64,000 nt of DNA from Paralichthys olivaceus (GCF_024713975.1 NC_091096.1:15658458-15722457); one strand, 5' to 3'; shown: positions 12,611 through 24,871, counted from the first letter of the stretch. Made by a program: numbers and translations. Notes: generated from the sequence alone by a model not told the origin.

Positions 12611-14489
12611 TATAATTTCAGATGCATCCAGAATAACATGAACAAACCAATCTGTAGTGCAATTACTTCAACTCTTCTGAAGGTTTTGCAACATTATTAC
12701 TTTTTTGCAAATAAAACGTGCCAAATTGTTGCATATATGTGCCTAGTTTCAGTTTACAAAATTTGATTTATACCAACAGTTAACATTAAAACTGGACACA
12801 GCTACATCCAACAAGGACAAGTAACGAAAAAACTTTGTGTTAGATTATTAAGTAAAACTGATACAGTGCAGATGTTCAATGTTGTTGACCCGAGTCAACA
12901 CAAATGTTTTCTATGACTTATTTTTTTGCATTTGATAAAAGATCTTGAACAACAGAATTTGCAAACTTTGATATTTTGAGATGACTGCGATAAAAGGGAG
13001 ATTTAACAAAAACAACAAATATGCTCACAAGATGTCGGCGTGCTTCTTTCTGGAATTTGAAATTAAATTGAAGACTGGCTTTTGTACGTTGCTGAGAAGG
13101 AAATGGAGGATGGTCACAAATCTGGGGTCCTTAGAACACATCTGTTTATTGTTGCCTCGATTCCTTCCTCTTGTCCTCTCCCCCTTTCATCCAAATCTTC
13201 AGCACTAACATGCTGTTCACACCAGTTCACAGTGCATTGCAGAGATTTTGAACTGTTCCCTGTTGGGAAGCTGGTGTTTTATACAGAGGACAAGAGATAC
13301 TTTTGTAAAAGTTCATGTGCGAAAGGTGGCTGCATGAATTCTGCTTCATCTGGTGCCTGTTTCATGTGGTGTAACTGTGATGTTGAGGGATGAGCAGGAT
13401 ATTACTGTGGTGACTTCAACCTTCAGACAACTGTTCTCCCGACAACAATACACCCCAGTGACCGAGCGCTTCTCTCAGGAATGACGATTTCTCACAAACA
13501 AGGAAGACAGGAGGCGCATTTTAGGAAGAGAGGGGAAAAAACACCTCTTTCTTGATTGATCAACCTCACCCACTCTCTGTTATTTGTTTCCTTTTGTTTG
13601 TATTTTACAGTGCTTTCATCAAATACGTTTTCTCAAGATGGTTTCTGTCACTTTCCGTAAATCTTATCACACTGATTGGCAGCTGATACTGACTCGCTCT
13701 TGGTCGAGACTGTATCGGTGGGACCTCGATACTGTGTGACTCCATCCCTGATTTCTACTGTACACACTCTAGCTCCAAATGCACAAGATGGCAGCAGTCG
13801 TATCCAGGACACTTTGGCTTTATTTCAGAATAGCAGGAGGGAAGTGGAGATGCGTCGCCCATCTTTAAATTTAAAATTATTCGTATCAGTATCAGTCTCA
13901 TGGTTCTCTCACTAAGAGAGGACCATCTATACATAATAAAGCCTAGTATGACTTCCATAGTATATATAAGAATACCAGTGCACAACAATAACAAGAAGAA
14001 GCAATGTTAATGGTTTGTTTGAATGGTTTCTTGATCAGAAGAATTCTTTAAAGGGAGACTGTGGAACCAGATCCATGCGCTCCAGCAGGTATTGAGAGTG
14101 CTGAGTCAGTCGGTCACACCTCTTATTCATACAGATGTCGCTCCCACCCTCCTCTTTCATCTTGGATAAAAAAGACACGTCTGTGCACATACAGTGCAGC
14201 AATATTTGAGTGACAGGCTGTGCTGTTTTGGCTCAATAACCTGGCACACCAGGATTTTAAATTAAACAATGACTGGTTAAGCTGCTGACTTTTAGTTTTC
14301 AGGGTCTATGAGTTGTTTACTTGATAAAAACTGGATGAGCACTTACAGTACAATCCACTTCAAGTCTAATCCTGTGCAGGAGGAAACTGGCAGGATTGTG
14401 GTTCGTAAACCATTCACACCATGTGTACAACAACAACCTCAAATTATAGAGCTGAAAATCAGCACTTCACCCTCAAGTCAATGTTTTGC

Positions 14490-14810
14490 TTCATGACCTC
14501 CTTGGCAGTTACCTCTGCCAAGTTTGCTGGTTTGTTTGTATGTTTGTTTGTTCGTCAGGACAATTACACAAAACTATTAGATGGACTACCATGAAACTTG
14601 GCGACAGGATTTGGTTTGGGGAAAAACCCATTACATTTTGGTGTGGACATTTTCACAGATTTCCCAGGGAATAATTCATGTATCTTGACTTTTAAAATCT
14701 AGCATATTTATGGACCCTGATATCTATAAGTGTGTACAGTTTGGTGCAGCTTGATTGAATTTAAAGGGACTGTTGGGCCTTGGCAGAGATATGCACTGTG
14801 TGTGTATGGT
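14490..14810 (+). repeat. Interspersed repeat, family X copy 3
   Basis: It begins at 'ttacctctgccaagtttgct', passes through 'accatgaaacttggcgacag' and 'tttcccagggaataattcat', and ends 'gggactgttgggccttggca' followed by 'gagatatgcactg'. The two ends carry complementary words ('ctctgccaag' and 'cttggcagag'), suggesting short terminal inverted repeats. It is the most complete of the three copies in this intergenic region. Confidence 0.65.
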
Positions 14811-16784
14811 TTAAGAATTGAATTTACACGCAGGTTCTAGGTCAATAAAATGTAAATATTTCTAATGTAATATTTAACAAATAAGGAATTTTAAAAAAAG
14901 CACTGAAAATAACCTGCTTTTTTCTTGTATGGCATGTGGATGTGGTTTTGGAAGGGCGTAGGATGCCATGTCATTTTCAGGGTGCTGTGTTCTGTTCAGT
15001 AAACGTTGTGCCCTCTCATTAGTATAAACGCTACCAGCAGGGTTTTAGCTCTAGGTTAGGTGCTACTTTCTCTTGAGAAAAAAATAAACTACAAAAATGT
15101 CTATTAAAATATAAGCGAGCACTGCCTACACATGCACTTTGGATAAAACAAAAGTTTTTCATGTAAAACACGGATAGGTTCTTTTCTTCTGGTAGTGTTT
15201 GGTCCAAACAAAGATTGACATACCATTCTTAAAATGAAGGAGAGATCAAATTAGCCCAACAACAGGCCCCTGCCCCCCAAAACTGTAGAATAGCTTTTGA
15301 TTTTCCGCTGTAAACAGACTCCTCAAGCTGGGAAGTTTCCACACTCCACTCTTTAACATATCTGTGATAACTGCATCCCTACAGCCTGTCTGATGCAATT
15401 ACTGTAAACAGCAGTCGTTTCCTTAACCCCTCACTTGGGATGATATTAAAACGGAGGAGCTGTCGACGTACAGCAAACACTAAAGAATGTTAACTTTACA
15501 TAACACATCATAAAACACTTCACAAAAACGACACGTCAGGTATGTACCGTTTGACATTTAATTAGGAAGTTCACAGCTTTGGAAAACTTTTAGTGAAATA
15601 TACCATAATATATATATATATAATACACGACAAAGTGAGTTCGACATACCCGGGATATGTTGTCATTATCAACATCATTCATGTGACAAAGGCAGCGTTG
15701 TCAATCATTAGCGATATCATAACTACTATTAATAAAGTTGTTTGTATGATATATGACATCTGCCAGTCGGGTCGGTAACATCCAACAGCGACATAGAACA
15801 ATGTGTCATGTTGCTTTTACAGCTTCAGGTTAAATAGGTAGGCTGATGTTAGGTAAAGAAGGCCGAACAATAAAAACATAACCCAGGTAGGTCGAGCGAT
15901 GTAGTACAGACACAGGTTGCCAGTACAAAAAAAGGAAAACATCACCGTAAGTTGACAATACAGTTTCTGAACCTGGCTCTGGAGTTTTCAACCTTATCAC
16001 GCAATCTTCACAATGAACCTCTGGACATTCTCCAGAGGGGCTGTATGTGAGAACACAGCAGAAGATCCTCCAGAGATTGTTGTGCTGTTGTTGTGTCTGA
16101 GCGGAGAATCTCCTGCTGTTTTGTCCATGTGTGAAAGGAAAACTCCAGAGAAAGTCCGGACCCAATTCTGCGGACCTCCTCTGGAGTTCATGTCTGAAAA
16201 CGGCTACTGACAAGTTCAAAGATCTAGAGTTCGGTTACTGTTCAGCTTACCTACTAAGACTTTTAAATATCGTTGATCTCTACAGAAAAGAGCTTAGAAA
16301 CAGCCACTGAGTGGAGACTGTGTTGTCAAATGCTCTTACAAAGGTCAAGAACATCCATCGTGCATTACAAACATTAAATTACAAATATAAATTAATACAA
16401 ATGATGTCATGTCATTATCAAAGCAAATTACAAAATGAACAGATGAAGTTTAATGATATTGAATTATGTCATGAAACATGTTTCACCAAACACTGTTTCT
16501 GTCAACACAACACGGTAAAGTACAGTGCAACACAACTGTCATTATTCTTATTAATCCTAATATTCAGTGCACAAGCCTCTGCAGCTGAGGAAGAATCATA
16601 TTAGATGAAATAACAACATTAAACTAAGAAAACATGACCAGATCTTCATCTACAGTGGTTTGGGCCTTACAGCAAACAAAGATTAGTTTATTGAGTATTT
16701 ATCAAGGCCTAAGCTATGTTTTTTTTGTTGAGCCCTTACATGATACCTATAGTACCTCTACAAACAATATCTGAATGCTAAACA

Positions 16785-16790
16785 TTTATT
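16785..16790 (-). terminator. Poly-A signal of the lectin-like gene
   Basis: TTTATT on the plus strand, AATAAA on the minus strand, 270 bases past the stop codon of the lectin-like gene. It gives a short 3' UTR. Confidence 0.55.
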
Positions 16791-17059
16791 TTGCAGTCAG
16801 GACTCTTATCTTTAAAAAGGTCAAAGCCCAGCTCAAACTCAATCTTTTTCTTTCCTGGCAGCTTCTCAGCAGCTTTTATCTTCCTCTGGCAGCTAAGCCT
16901 CAAAAAATTGTCTGATTCTGAGCCATGAACTTTCCATTGCCCTGTACCTCTCTGATGCCAGCAGCCCGAAACCTTATTTTGCCTGTTGTTTTTCAATTTT
17001 TTGTATATCCTGCGCACATGCACACACCCACGCCCTAACCCTCACCAACAGCACAGCCT

Positions 17060-20000
17060 TCAGGCCTCGTACAGCGGTGTCACGGTGCCGTCCTTCCACT
17101 CAATCAGGATCTCTCCCCGATGTAGAGTGGGGGAGGAGTGGGGGAGTCGCATGGCATGCTCTGTCAGCGGGGCCCTGTCACTGGGCACGGGGGACCCAGG
17201 AACACTCACCTCTGGCCTCACGGTGTACGACTTCAAGACACACACCACCTTCTTCCTCCTGGCACAGGAAGACAGACAGAGGTGGAAAGTGGGTGGAGGT
17301 AATAAAAATAACAATCCAATAGGGTGTCCTGATGAAGCAGTGTCTTCATACAATTATATTCTTGGTTTAAATTGAGTTTAAAACATTTGCTGTTTGAAAT
17401 ATTCCACCAAATTTGGAGTTTGAATTAACCAATTTCTCTCAAATGTCAAAAACGTTGTCAAATTCCCAACCTGAATTAATAGAGACTGAAATTATCACAC
17501 AAAACAAGTATGCAAATTAAAATGACACAACAGAACAAGTAAACCTTGTTTTAGAGACACTGTTACCAGTAACCTTTGGGCTATTTCTACTTCCAATCAT
17601 TATAATAATAACAATAATTACGGTATTTATAAAGCACAAAAAGTGCTTCAAATCAAAGCAATAAAAATGAAATTGTTAAAACAAGATAAGGAAATTAAAT
17701 GATATATAAATAGCAGGTTATGCTAAATTACCACAGGATAAAACAGCAATCATGTAAAACATTTAAAACATCAGTATCTGCTTTTATGTTTGCCAAATGA
17801 TAATTTTACAGAATATACAATGCAGAAAATATCTGCATTTATGATAACTTAAAAAAGAAATTCTTAATTCCAGTCCTATATATTTGGGTTTAACAGTTTT
17901 TCTTTTCTTTTTATCTATAGTTATTTATAATAAATTGTATGGTTAAAATGTCAAACAAGCCTAAATTATAATTCTTTGTTATAAGACTTTGATAATGACA
18001 TAGTGGGAATAATTGGCAATTTGTTTTTTAAATATAAATCTGAATCTGAATTTTGTAATGCCCATAATCGGTATAAACATCGCCCCCTTAAAATCCCTAT
18101 CTGCTGGGCTATGATCATATGCAGAATAGTAATGTTTTCAATGGTGCATCTATATAAGTAAAAATGCTTTTGTGTGTGTTAGGTACTGACCTATTGGTGT
18201 AAACATTCAGGATAAGAATCACAGTCCCCAGGACCAGAGCCAAAGAGCTTAGCACCAGCATGGTTATCTTCCAGGCCATCCCTGTACATACATTGTTTAA
18301 ATAAACTGAATAACATACAGACCAATATATTATATTTATCACTTTCTAGATAATCATTCTTCTTCATGCATTTCTTTAGTTTCTGTCACGTCTCTGAACC
18401 TGAACATAACTGAAACACCTTGACAAACACACCCACCATAAACTTCATTTTATGGTTTCTTTCAAGTTTCTCATTCACTCATCTCCACCTAGTGGTGTGA
18501 AAGTAACTGCATTCATTCTGAATAAGGGGAGTTGTTCAGGCTAATTTGTCAAGCTACATGCAATGTTGTTCAAGAAAATATTTCCAGTCTTAAAACTTGA
18601 GTCTTAATCTTTAATTGATTAACATTTACCAAACTTACCATAATCCATACTGAAGAAAATCATGGTGGGATCTGCAGGGGATTTGGTGCTCAGTGGCGAA
18701 TGAGTCCCATTGATAATCAGATGTGTTTCGGTGACCTTGTCATCCATTATACCTTCAGCTGGAAGAGAGACAATACATAAACAAATCAACTAGAGGCCAG
18801 AAGGTTTGATTTCCTCTCAGCCAGTGAATCAGCATTACTGGGACTTCACTGTGATATTGTTTCCAGGGTAGATACAGATACAGATATCCTGTTGGTGCAT
18901 TCTGAGAAATCAAAACATTGGAGCACTGAGGATCAGCTGTTGGATAGCAACATTTTCAATGCAAGAAAATCTAAATCCTCATTTTCATGATGTCCACGTT
19001 TACTTGTTTCTGCTCTGGTTTTGATTATAATTGACCATGACTGTTTTTAAATGGTACCAGCGTCCAACTGAAACACAACAAAAAAACATAATGACCTACT
19101 GTTCATTTCAATAATCTACTTTCATTGACCATGTTGCTGATGCTATTAGTAATCAAGATTAGCTTTAAATAAGTAAAGCCACTGGCTGGATCTTTAGTGT
19201 TATTGTTTTCCTCGCGGACTGGCAGGAGAAACTCTGGAAAACGCATGTCTGAAAGAAGTTCTAGTGTCACAAACTGTAGCAAAACAACAGTCAGTAAACT
19301 ACTCCACTTTTAGGTTCTTACATGGTTCAGCCTCTCTGTTTTCATCGGCAGTTGGAAACATCCCAGGTTCCAGAGATTTCCCCACATAGATGTGAGTTTG
19401 ATCTTGTTGCTGGATATGTTTTCTTTCTCTTCCATTGCACAATGTCTGGTTGTCAAGAGACCGCCACCTGCTGCCCTGCTTGTAAAGATGCCAAAATTAT
19501 TTCAGGCTTGAGAAGACTTTGTAACACTTCTTCTTATGATGTAATATATATATATCACCTCCTGAATAATTGAAATAAGGTACTTTCAGATATTTTGACA
19601 CATGAAAAAGGAACTTAAATATCATTACCTGTTTATGATTCTGTGATAGGTAGACCAAAGTGGATTGTGGAGTGGCACTGAGGTGCAGTCCCCTCCCCAT
19701 CAAAGAGAGGTGGCCTTTCTTGGAACAGGACCATGCCTGGCTGCTCTCCTCTCTGCCTATATCCACTGCTGCCACTCCTTCGTCAGCCCCGTCGCTATCA
19801 AGCCTTGAAATACAGGGCTGCAGGTGAACCCCTTCATACTGCTCTGCCGGGGCCGTCAGACACTCCCCAGTGAAGTGGCTGCTGAGAGCCTGGCTCTCCG
19901 GGAGCCAGCTCCACTCCTGTACTGGTGAATATGGGCTGCACTCCCCCAGAGACACTCTGCCTCCCCACGTTCCTTCTTGCACCTGAAGACATTTACCTAT

Positions 20001-22705
20001 CAGCTTGTTCTGAATCTTTATGCTGGATGCCTCTGTGGAGGAAGTGGAATAAAATAAATTGAGTTACAGATTCTAACTCAAATAAAGGACAGATTTATTC
20101 CTGAGTCTGCGAGAGATAGTTTCATTCATAAACATTGTTTCAAACTCACTGTAACTATGTCTCGATTTAGGGGCTGCATCCTTCAGAGGACACAGCCTAT
20201 ACAGCCCATGAAGACCGCCTTTTTTGAGGCACGCATAGAATGAGACAGTCCAGTCTTCAGATGCTTACGTAATCGAAGTCACTAGCTTGCCCCTGTTATG
20301 GAATTTTCATAGACACTGTCTCTTGTCCTCTCTGACATTTTGAGAACATTTCACTTACAGGTGGCTGATAGGCTCCCCAAACCGGGAGTGCAACCAACGC
20401 TGATTTTGTATTAATCAAATCTTTGGAAAAGTTGTCTCTGTCTCCCAGGTGGAAAGGTCCCTACCAAGTGTTGTTGACAACCAGAACAACCCTAAAGGTC
20501 GAGGGAAAAGCAGAATGGAACCATGCCACAAGGTGCAGATTGGCTCCCCCGCCTGCAGGAGAGAGTGCAGATCCATGGCGAGTAACCAGACGTTAACTCC
20601 TCCTTCCCCTCATGCTGAGTGGGCCCGGACATGGAGCAGGTCAAGGCGTTCCAGAGGACGGAGAGCAGGGAGGCTTTCCTGCACATGGCACGATCTGTGT
20701 CATTCATTCCATGTCCCATGAAAAGGGGCCATCAATAGAGAATGTTCCTAGTGAACTGTGAATCAAACTCTGAGCATAAGGAAAACTCAACGATTCCCTT
20801 TGGACACAGCAGAAACGTGATTGCAAACAAAATTGAGAGACAAATTGACAATGTTTTGATGACAGAGCCTGAAGGAGAAGAATCAAAAAAGACTGATGAA
20901 CATGTGTTTCCAGCTCTCTTCCAGACAAAAAGAACTAAAAAACCTTTTGTGTTTGCATGTCCTCTTGACATATTGATGTAAAGTGAATGACTGTTATGTT
21001 TATCCCATAGCTTTCTATAGAAGCAGATAGTGGTGGTCCACTAATGACAAAACATGGGTAGAAGCAGAACAAAGTGCAAGGTCAATGAAGGTAAAGTTCA
21101 CACCTGCAGTACCATTGACTAGACCTCTAGAACTGTGGTGTTTCACTGAACAGCAACTGAACGATCATCCTGACTGTAATGCATGGACACTTAATTACCA
21201 AGAGGTTCCAGGTGAGCTAAGAAGCTGCAAAGCCAGAAAAAATGTGATTGTAATCTCAGTAATTGCTGGATATGTCAACGTATGCCAGCATCAATACACT
21301 CTTCAATGTTTGATCCAATCCCATTCACTTAAGCCGACTACAAAATGTTCAATTGGAATGACCTTGCTTCAAGATTAAAGATGAGGGAAACGATTGCTAT
21401 ACTCCAACGTACCCTGTAGACTTCGCAAAGTCCACATACAGCGCTAAAACAGTTAATGACCAATATCTGCAGAGCGGATTTAATTACACCACACTGCTCC
21501 GCGTCGCTCATATGCAAATGTACGTTGAGCTAGGCTTCAATTATAGAGTCCAAATAATACTGGCTCAGACAAATTGTTCAAAACCTTCTGAACACTAGCC
21601 ATATTCTACCAGTATTCTGGATGAAGCTTTAGTCTATGTGCAATCATGGTTTGGCATTAGGTTCATAGGTTGAGTTAAAATACAGATGCGTAACTGTTCC
21701 CAAGCATGTGTACAGTTAGTTGTCCGGTAGAGTTGAAGCATGGTATTCAAGCATCGCACGTCTTGACACTTGCTGGCGCCATCACCTCTTTAAAAAACGG
21801 TTTATCACTGAAGCACAATGAAACCTGGGACAGGTTGGGCTGAGAGGGATCACCTCTTGGAGGCTTCGTTTCTCAGGGATGAGAGGATGCATTTAGAGGA
21901 CCCTTCGAAATGGGACAAAACTGGTCGAGCTGCTGTGACGCAATCTGTATTCAAATGTAGCCTCCAAAGAATGCAGCCCCTGAATAAAGACACAGCTTGA
22001 AGCACATTGCTGAATTTGATCTAATATCAGATAAGTCTGTTCTACTTTTAACTTTACATAACAACTTAGTTATGAACAACTCAAGAGAAAAATATTAGAC
22101 ATGTATTAAAAATAATTTCAGTGTCCACATATCATTCATATATCAAGACAATATTAAAAGATGAATCTGGAAACTTTGTTTTGAGAACCATTGCTCTAGA
22201 GAACAAATGGTTTTAGCAACATAAGAAAGCCAAACCAGATTCCCTTAAAAAATATAGCAATTCTATTTTATTTTTTTCTTACAAAAGCTGTATCTTTAAA
22301 TATGACTTCAGATTTGTAATAAATGTGTGTCTTGACATGCTTTGCTGTATTCGGCATAAAACTGAAGCATCAAACTTAATCTAGATACAATTGTAATGGA
22401 TTTAAGCAGCTAATATTTAGCTATAATTCTTCTGGTGAGATAAAGACAGTCACACTCTGGACATGCAATGTTTGTTGTTGGCGTTAACGAACCCACTAAA
22501 TACTGATCGACCAACTCAACTCCTCAACTTGTGCATTCTCTCTAATAAAATACCTTTACAGGGCATTTACATGAATAGTTTTCTCTGGCTTCAAAACAAC
22601 TGCGGCTCAATTTGCCAGTTGACTTGGAACAAGTTCAAACTTTGATGTCTTACTTGTCAAAACCAGCAAAACCAGCAGATAGAAGCGCAGCATCCGTGTT
22701 CCCAT
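17060..22705 (-). CDS. Type I membrane protein with ricin-B / CysR-like lectin ectodomain
   Basis: Not recognised as a named gene. Minus-strand exons in order are 22654-22705, 19629-20032, 19322-19475, 18639-18758, 18191-18281 and 17060-17258. All borders are GT-AG, phases join throughout, and 1020 bases give 339 residues. Residues 1-20 are a signal peptide (hydrophobic core YLLVLLVLT). Residues about 22-165 look like the ricin-type Cys-rich domain of mannose-receptor-family proteins: a start like IQNKLIGKCLQV, two Q-x-W boxes (VQEWSW, SQAWSC) and six or more cysteines, closing with WRSLDNQTLC. N161 and N220 are N-glycosylation sequons. A transmembrane helix spans about 249-271, followed by basic RRKK and a 66-residue cytoplasmic tail ending near WKDGTVTPLYEA. 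The domains suggest cell-surface carbohydrate or glycoprotein binding, which is inference. No C-type lectin or FN2 domain follows, unlike the mannose receptor. Confidence 0.85.
20165..20240 (+). repeat. hAT-like nonautonomous element end (left)
   Basis: The text 'aggggctgcatccttcagag' matches, inverted, the end at 21.9-21.98 kb ('ctttggaggct...' complement running into 'gcagcccctga'). The outermost bases resemble the CAGGGG ends of hAT elements. I found no clear 8-base target duplication, so it may be one of two solo copies rather than half of one element. Confidence 0.4.
20402..20590 (+). mobile_element. Endogenous retrovirus remnant: integrase C-terminal segment
   Basis: A plus-strand frame opening at 20402 reads like the end of a retroviral pol gene: a DFVLIKS-type turn, then a RWKGPYQVLL box and a tryptophan-histidine element, characteristic of the integrase C-terminal SH3-like fold. 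It closes in a stop after about 60 codons, and the sequence just upstream is in another frame, so it is broken. It lies antisense inside intron 1 of the lectin-like gene. No LTR was recognised. Confidence 0.65.
20742..21598 (+). pseudogene. Residual open stretches, possible decayed retroviral env region
   Basis: Three open stretches follow the integrase remnant in different frames: 20742-20981, 21085-21378 and 21371-21598 (the last without its own start codon). Their position, where env would lie, suggests a frameshifted envelope relic, but I see no diagnostic motif such as a furin site or fusion peptide. It may also be unrelated sequence. Confidence 0.3.
21815..21990 (-). repeat. hAT-like nonautonomous element end (right)
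   Basis: It ends 'gaatgcagcccctga', the inverse of the left end at 20.17 kb, and carries internal text 'cttcgaaatgggacaaaact' and 'gctgctgtgacgcaatctg' familiar from teleost hAT-type MITEs. The assignment to hAT is from memory of the family's ends. Confidence 0.45.
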
Positions 22706-24871
22706 GATGATGAAGACAGAGACCTCCGGATTCTTCCGGGAAAACTCTGAATCTGTCCGCAACTGCAACAAGTGCAAGTGGGCGGGGCCAACTACTCGTA
22801 ACTTCCCTGTGTGCGTCCATCACATGGTCAGAGGAGGGAGGGGCCAACCAACAATGCGTGTGTGACATAGATCAATACTGAAGAATAACTCTATGGAGGA
22901 AAGCTTGGTAGGGCCAGTCAGAACTGAAGGAGGAATATTCGGTCTCCTTTTGCATTTGGAGAATTAATTTGAAGCCTGCAACGGATTCTGAAGTTGAAGT
23001 ACAATTTTACCAATTCACCCACAAAATATATAGAAAGTTAGTAGTCTGGTATACATTCTTAAAATTTTCTATTTCAGATTTCAGTTTTTTTCCCCATACC
23101 TTATTCTCAAATTGCAAAATAAATAAAAAATGTCTTTATTGACTCAATTTTGACATTATTGTTCATGATTTGACTATTTTCCTTTTAGAATTCCCTGGTT
23201 TTGTTGGACTTGCGTAATTTTATATTATTTCTAGACATTGCAGCCTTCTTCAAACTCACATTGCAACCTTCAACTTTTTTCTAAACTTACAAAAATACTT
23301 AATTCTCTTCTATTTTTTTTCATATGGCCCTACACACAATATGTTTCCCTTTTTAAAGTAATTACAACCCTTAGTGATGATATTATGTTTAAAGTTCCTC
23401 TCTTGCCTGTTGCCTTTCTTCACCAGCAAGCAGTTTGTCATCACAGTCCTTTTGATAAGGGCAAAAATCCCCATGGGCTGAATGCATTTGTTTACTGTTT
23501 TGTATATTCTGCCTACTCAGGCAAACAGGAATTTTCTCATATCACTCACAACCCAAACACACTCCTTGTTTATCACTATGGCAGACAAGAAAGTGTTTAC
23601 TACCACTGTGCTTCAACTCCATGGACTACCAATTAGACTTAAAGATCATAAATCTGTTCTAAGGAGAAAACAGTGTTCCGAGCTGAATAGGATCATCCAC
23701 TCGTTACTGTGAGAAATGGGACAGCTTTGGGGGCCTGCGCGGTCACATGATGTTTTTCTCTATCAGGATGCTCCAGAAAGAATGTGAAAGGCCCATCATC
23801 AAAATAAACTTGGAAGGGGTAGGGTCAAAATGTACTCTCGAACAAAGTGCGTGGGCCACTTTTCTTTGCAGATCCACCCCGGTCAACATAAAGCTTGCAT
23901 ATAGAAGAAAACTGGTTGAGTTACAGGGGACAAAGTAATTTGTTGTTTAGTGTTGCCACAGGAACAGGATTTGTGTCACTTATTAACAAACATCTGTATA
24001 CGCAATTATTTCCTGTTGTAAAAACACCACTCATTAATAATTGTTTATTACAGTATACCCTGCACATAAACAAATAAGTTGCCTTTTTTAGATGTGGTAA
24101 TCAAACTTAATACCTGAACAACTTCCATCCAACTTAGCAATGAAACAATGTGCAAAGCTGCAAATATCTGATATTCAATTCAAAACAACTTTATTTGTCC
24201 CAGGAGGGCAATTCAAAGAAATCAGCTCTAATCTTATGTAAATGCTTGGTTATAAGTGAACTGCAGAGACTTTACCTGGAGAGTAAACATATTTTTCTAT
24301 GATATGTAAACTCTATCTGTATCTAACAGTTTCTATTTTGCCTGCAGCGCAAATGTTGCTTCTGTACAACATGTGAGGTTTTGTTGCCAATAAAAACATA
24401 TTCACTTGTTTTGATAGGAGAAAATCAGTTGAGTGAAAGGGGACCAACTGAGTTGTCATGCATAAATAAATAAAGATCTAAATTAAAAGGACCGAGTGAA
24501 AATATGTAATCTTAGGCTGCCTTCTCAGGGAGTCGGAGCATAACATAAAGAAGGTTGTTACCTCTTCAGTCCCCAAAACAATTTCTGTATCATGATTCCG
24601 CCTCTGTAAACTTTTGAGAGACATTTGTTTGGAGGGTTTAGTCTGATCGTCTACTTTTGTTCCTGAGTTTTAGTTTTCTGAATTCCCTGAGTTCTAATTG
24701 CTGGTAAAATTATTCCTCTGATTATTACTATTCTGAAGGAGCAGTAAAGGAAGGGGGTGTATTTGTTTTAAAATATCAACAGTTGTATTTAAGAGTGAGT
24801 GACTTCATCAGAGGAAGGACGCATGTGAAAAACTGTATGGAGCAGCGCAGTTGTGTGGCCACTGATTGTTA
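22706..24871. other. Intergenic region between the lectin-like and ARRDC genes
   Basis: It contains the presumed promoter of the lectin-like gene (GC-richer text at 22.7-22.87 kb, no TATA box seen) and the 3' flank of the short-tailed arrestin-domain gene. A LINE tail sits at 24.17-24.24 kb. A plus-strand open frame at 23.24-23.64 kb has no domain or splice support. Confidence 0.5.
24170..24235 (-). repeat. LINE-type 3' tail (inverted)
   Basis: The text 'ttcaattcaaaacaacttta' then 'tttgtcccaggagggcaatt' is the reverse complement of the ending common to many teleost LINEs. It also supplies a minus-strand AATAAA at 24190-24195, which could end the transcript of the short-tailed arrestin-domain gene about 680 bases after its stop. 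Confidence 0.5.

Larger units (their letters stand above)
9046..16784. other. Intergenic region between aqp3 and the lectin-like gene
   Basis: A convergent intergenic stretch between the aqp3 poly-A site and the 3' end of the minus-strand lectin-like gene. No open frame shows splice logic or a domain. It holds a LINE reverse-transcriptase remnant near 9.8-10.1 kb, three copies of one interspersed repeat (10.2, 12.5 and 14.5 kb), AT-rich microsatellite text at 15.6 kb, and a segment at 15.99-16.2 kb with several 'tctggag'/'ctccaga' words that looks like a palindromic mobile-element relic. Confidence 0.6.
20033..22653 (-). other. Intron 1 of the lectin-like gene, loaded with mobile-element debris
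   Basis: The donor is 'A|GTAAGAC' on the minus strand and the acceptor 'CTCCACAG'. The intron holds a retroviral integrase remnant at 20.4 kb, residual open stretches to 21.6 kb, and two inverted 'ggggctgcat' ends at 20.17 and 21.97 kb. Confidence 0.75.

Noticed and set aside
13082-13393. A 103-codon plus-strand frame with a cysteine-rich end, like a small secreted protein
   Set aside because: No signal peptide at the start, no matching exon neighbours, and the cysteine pattern fits no family I know.
19322-19573. A plus-strand 83-codon frame
   Set aside because: It is the antisense shadow of exon 3 of the lectin-like gene, whose frame, splice sites and phase are all consistent on the minus strand.
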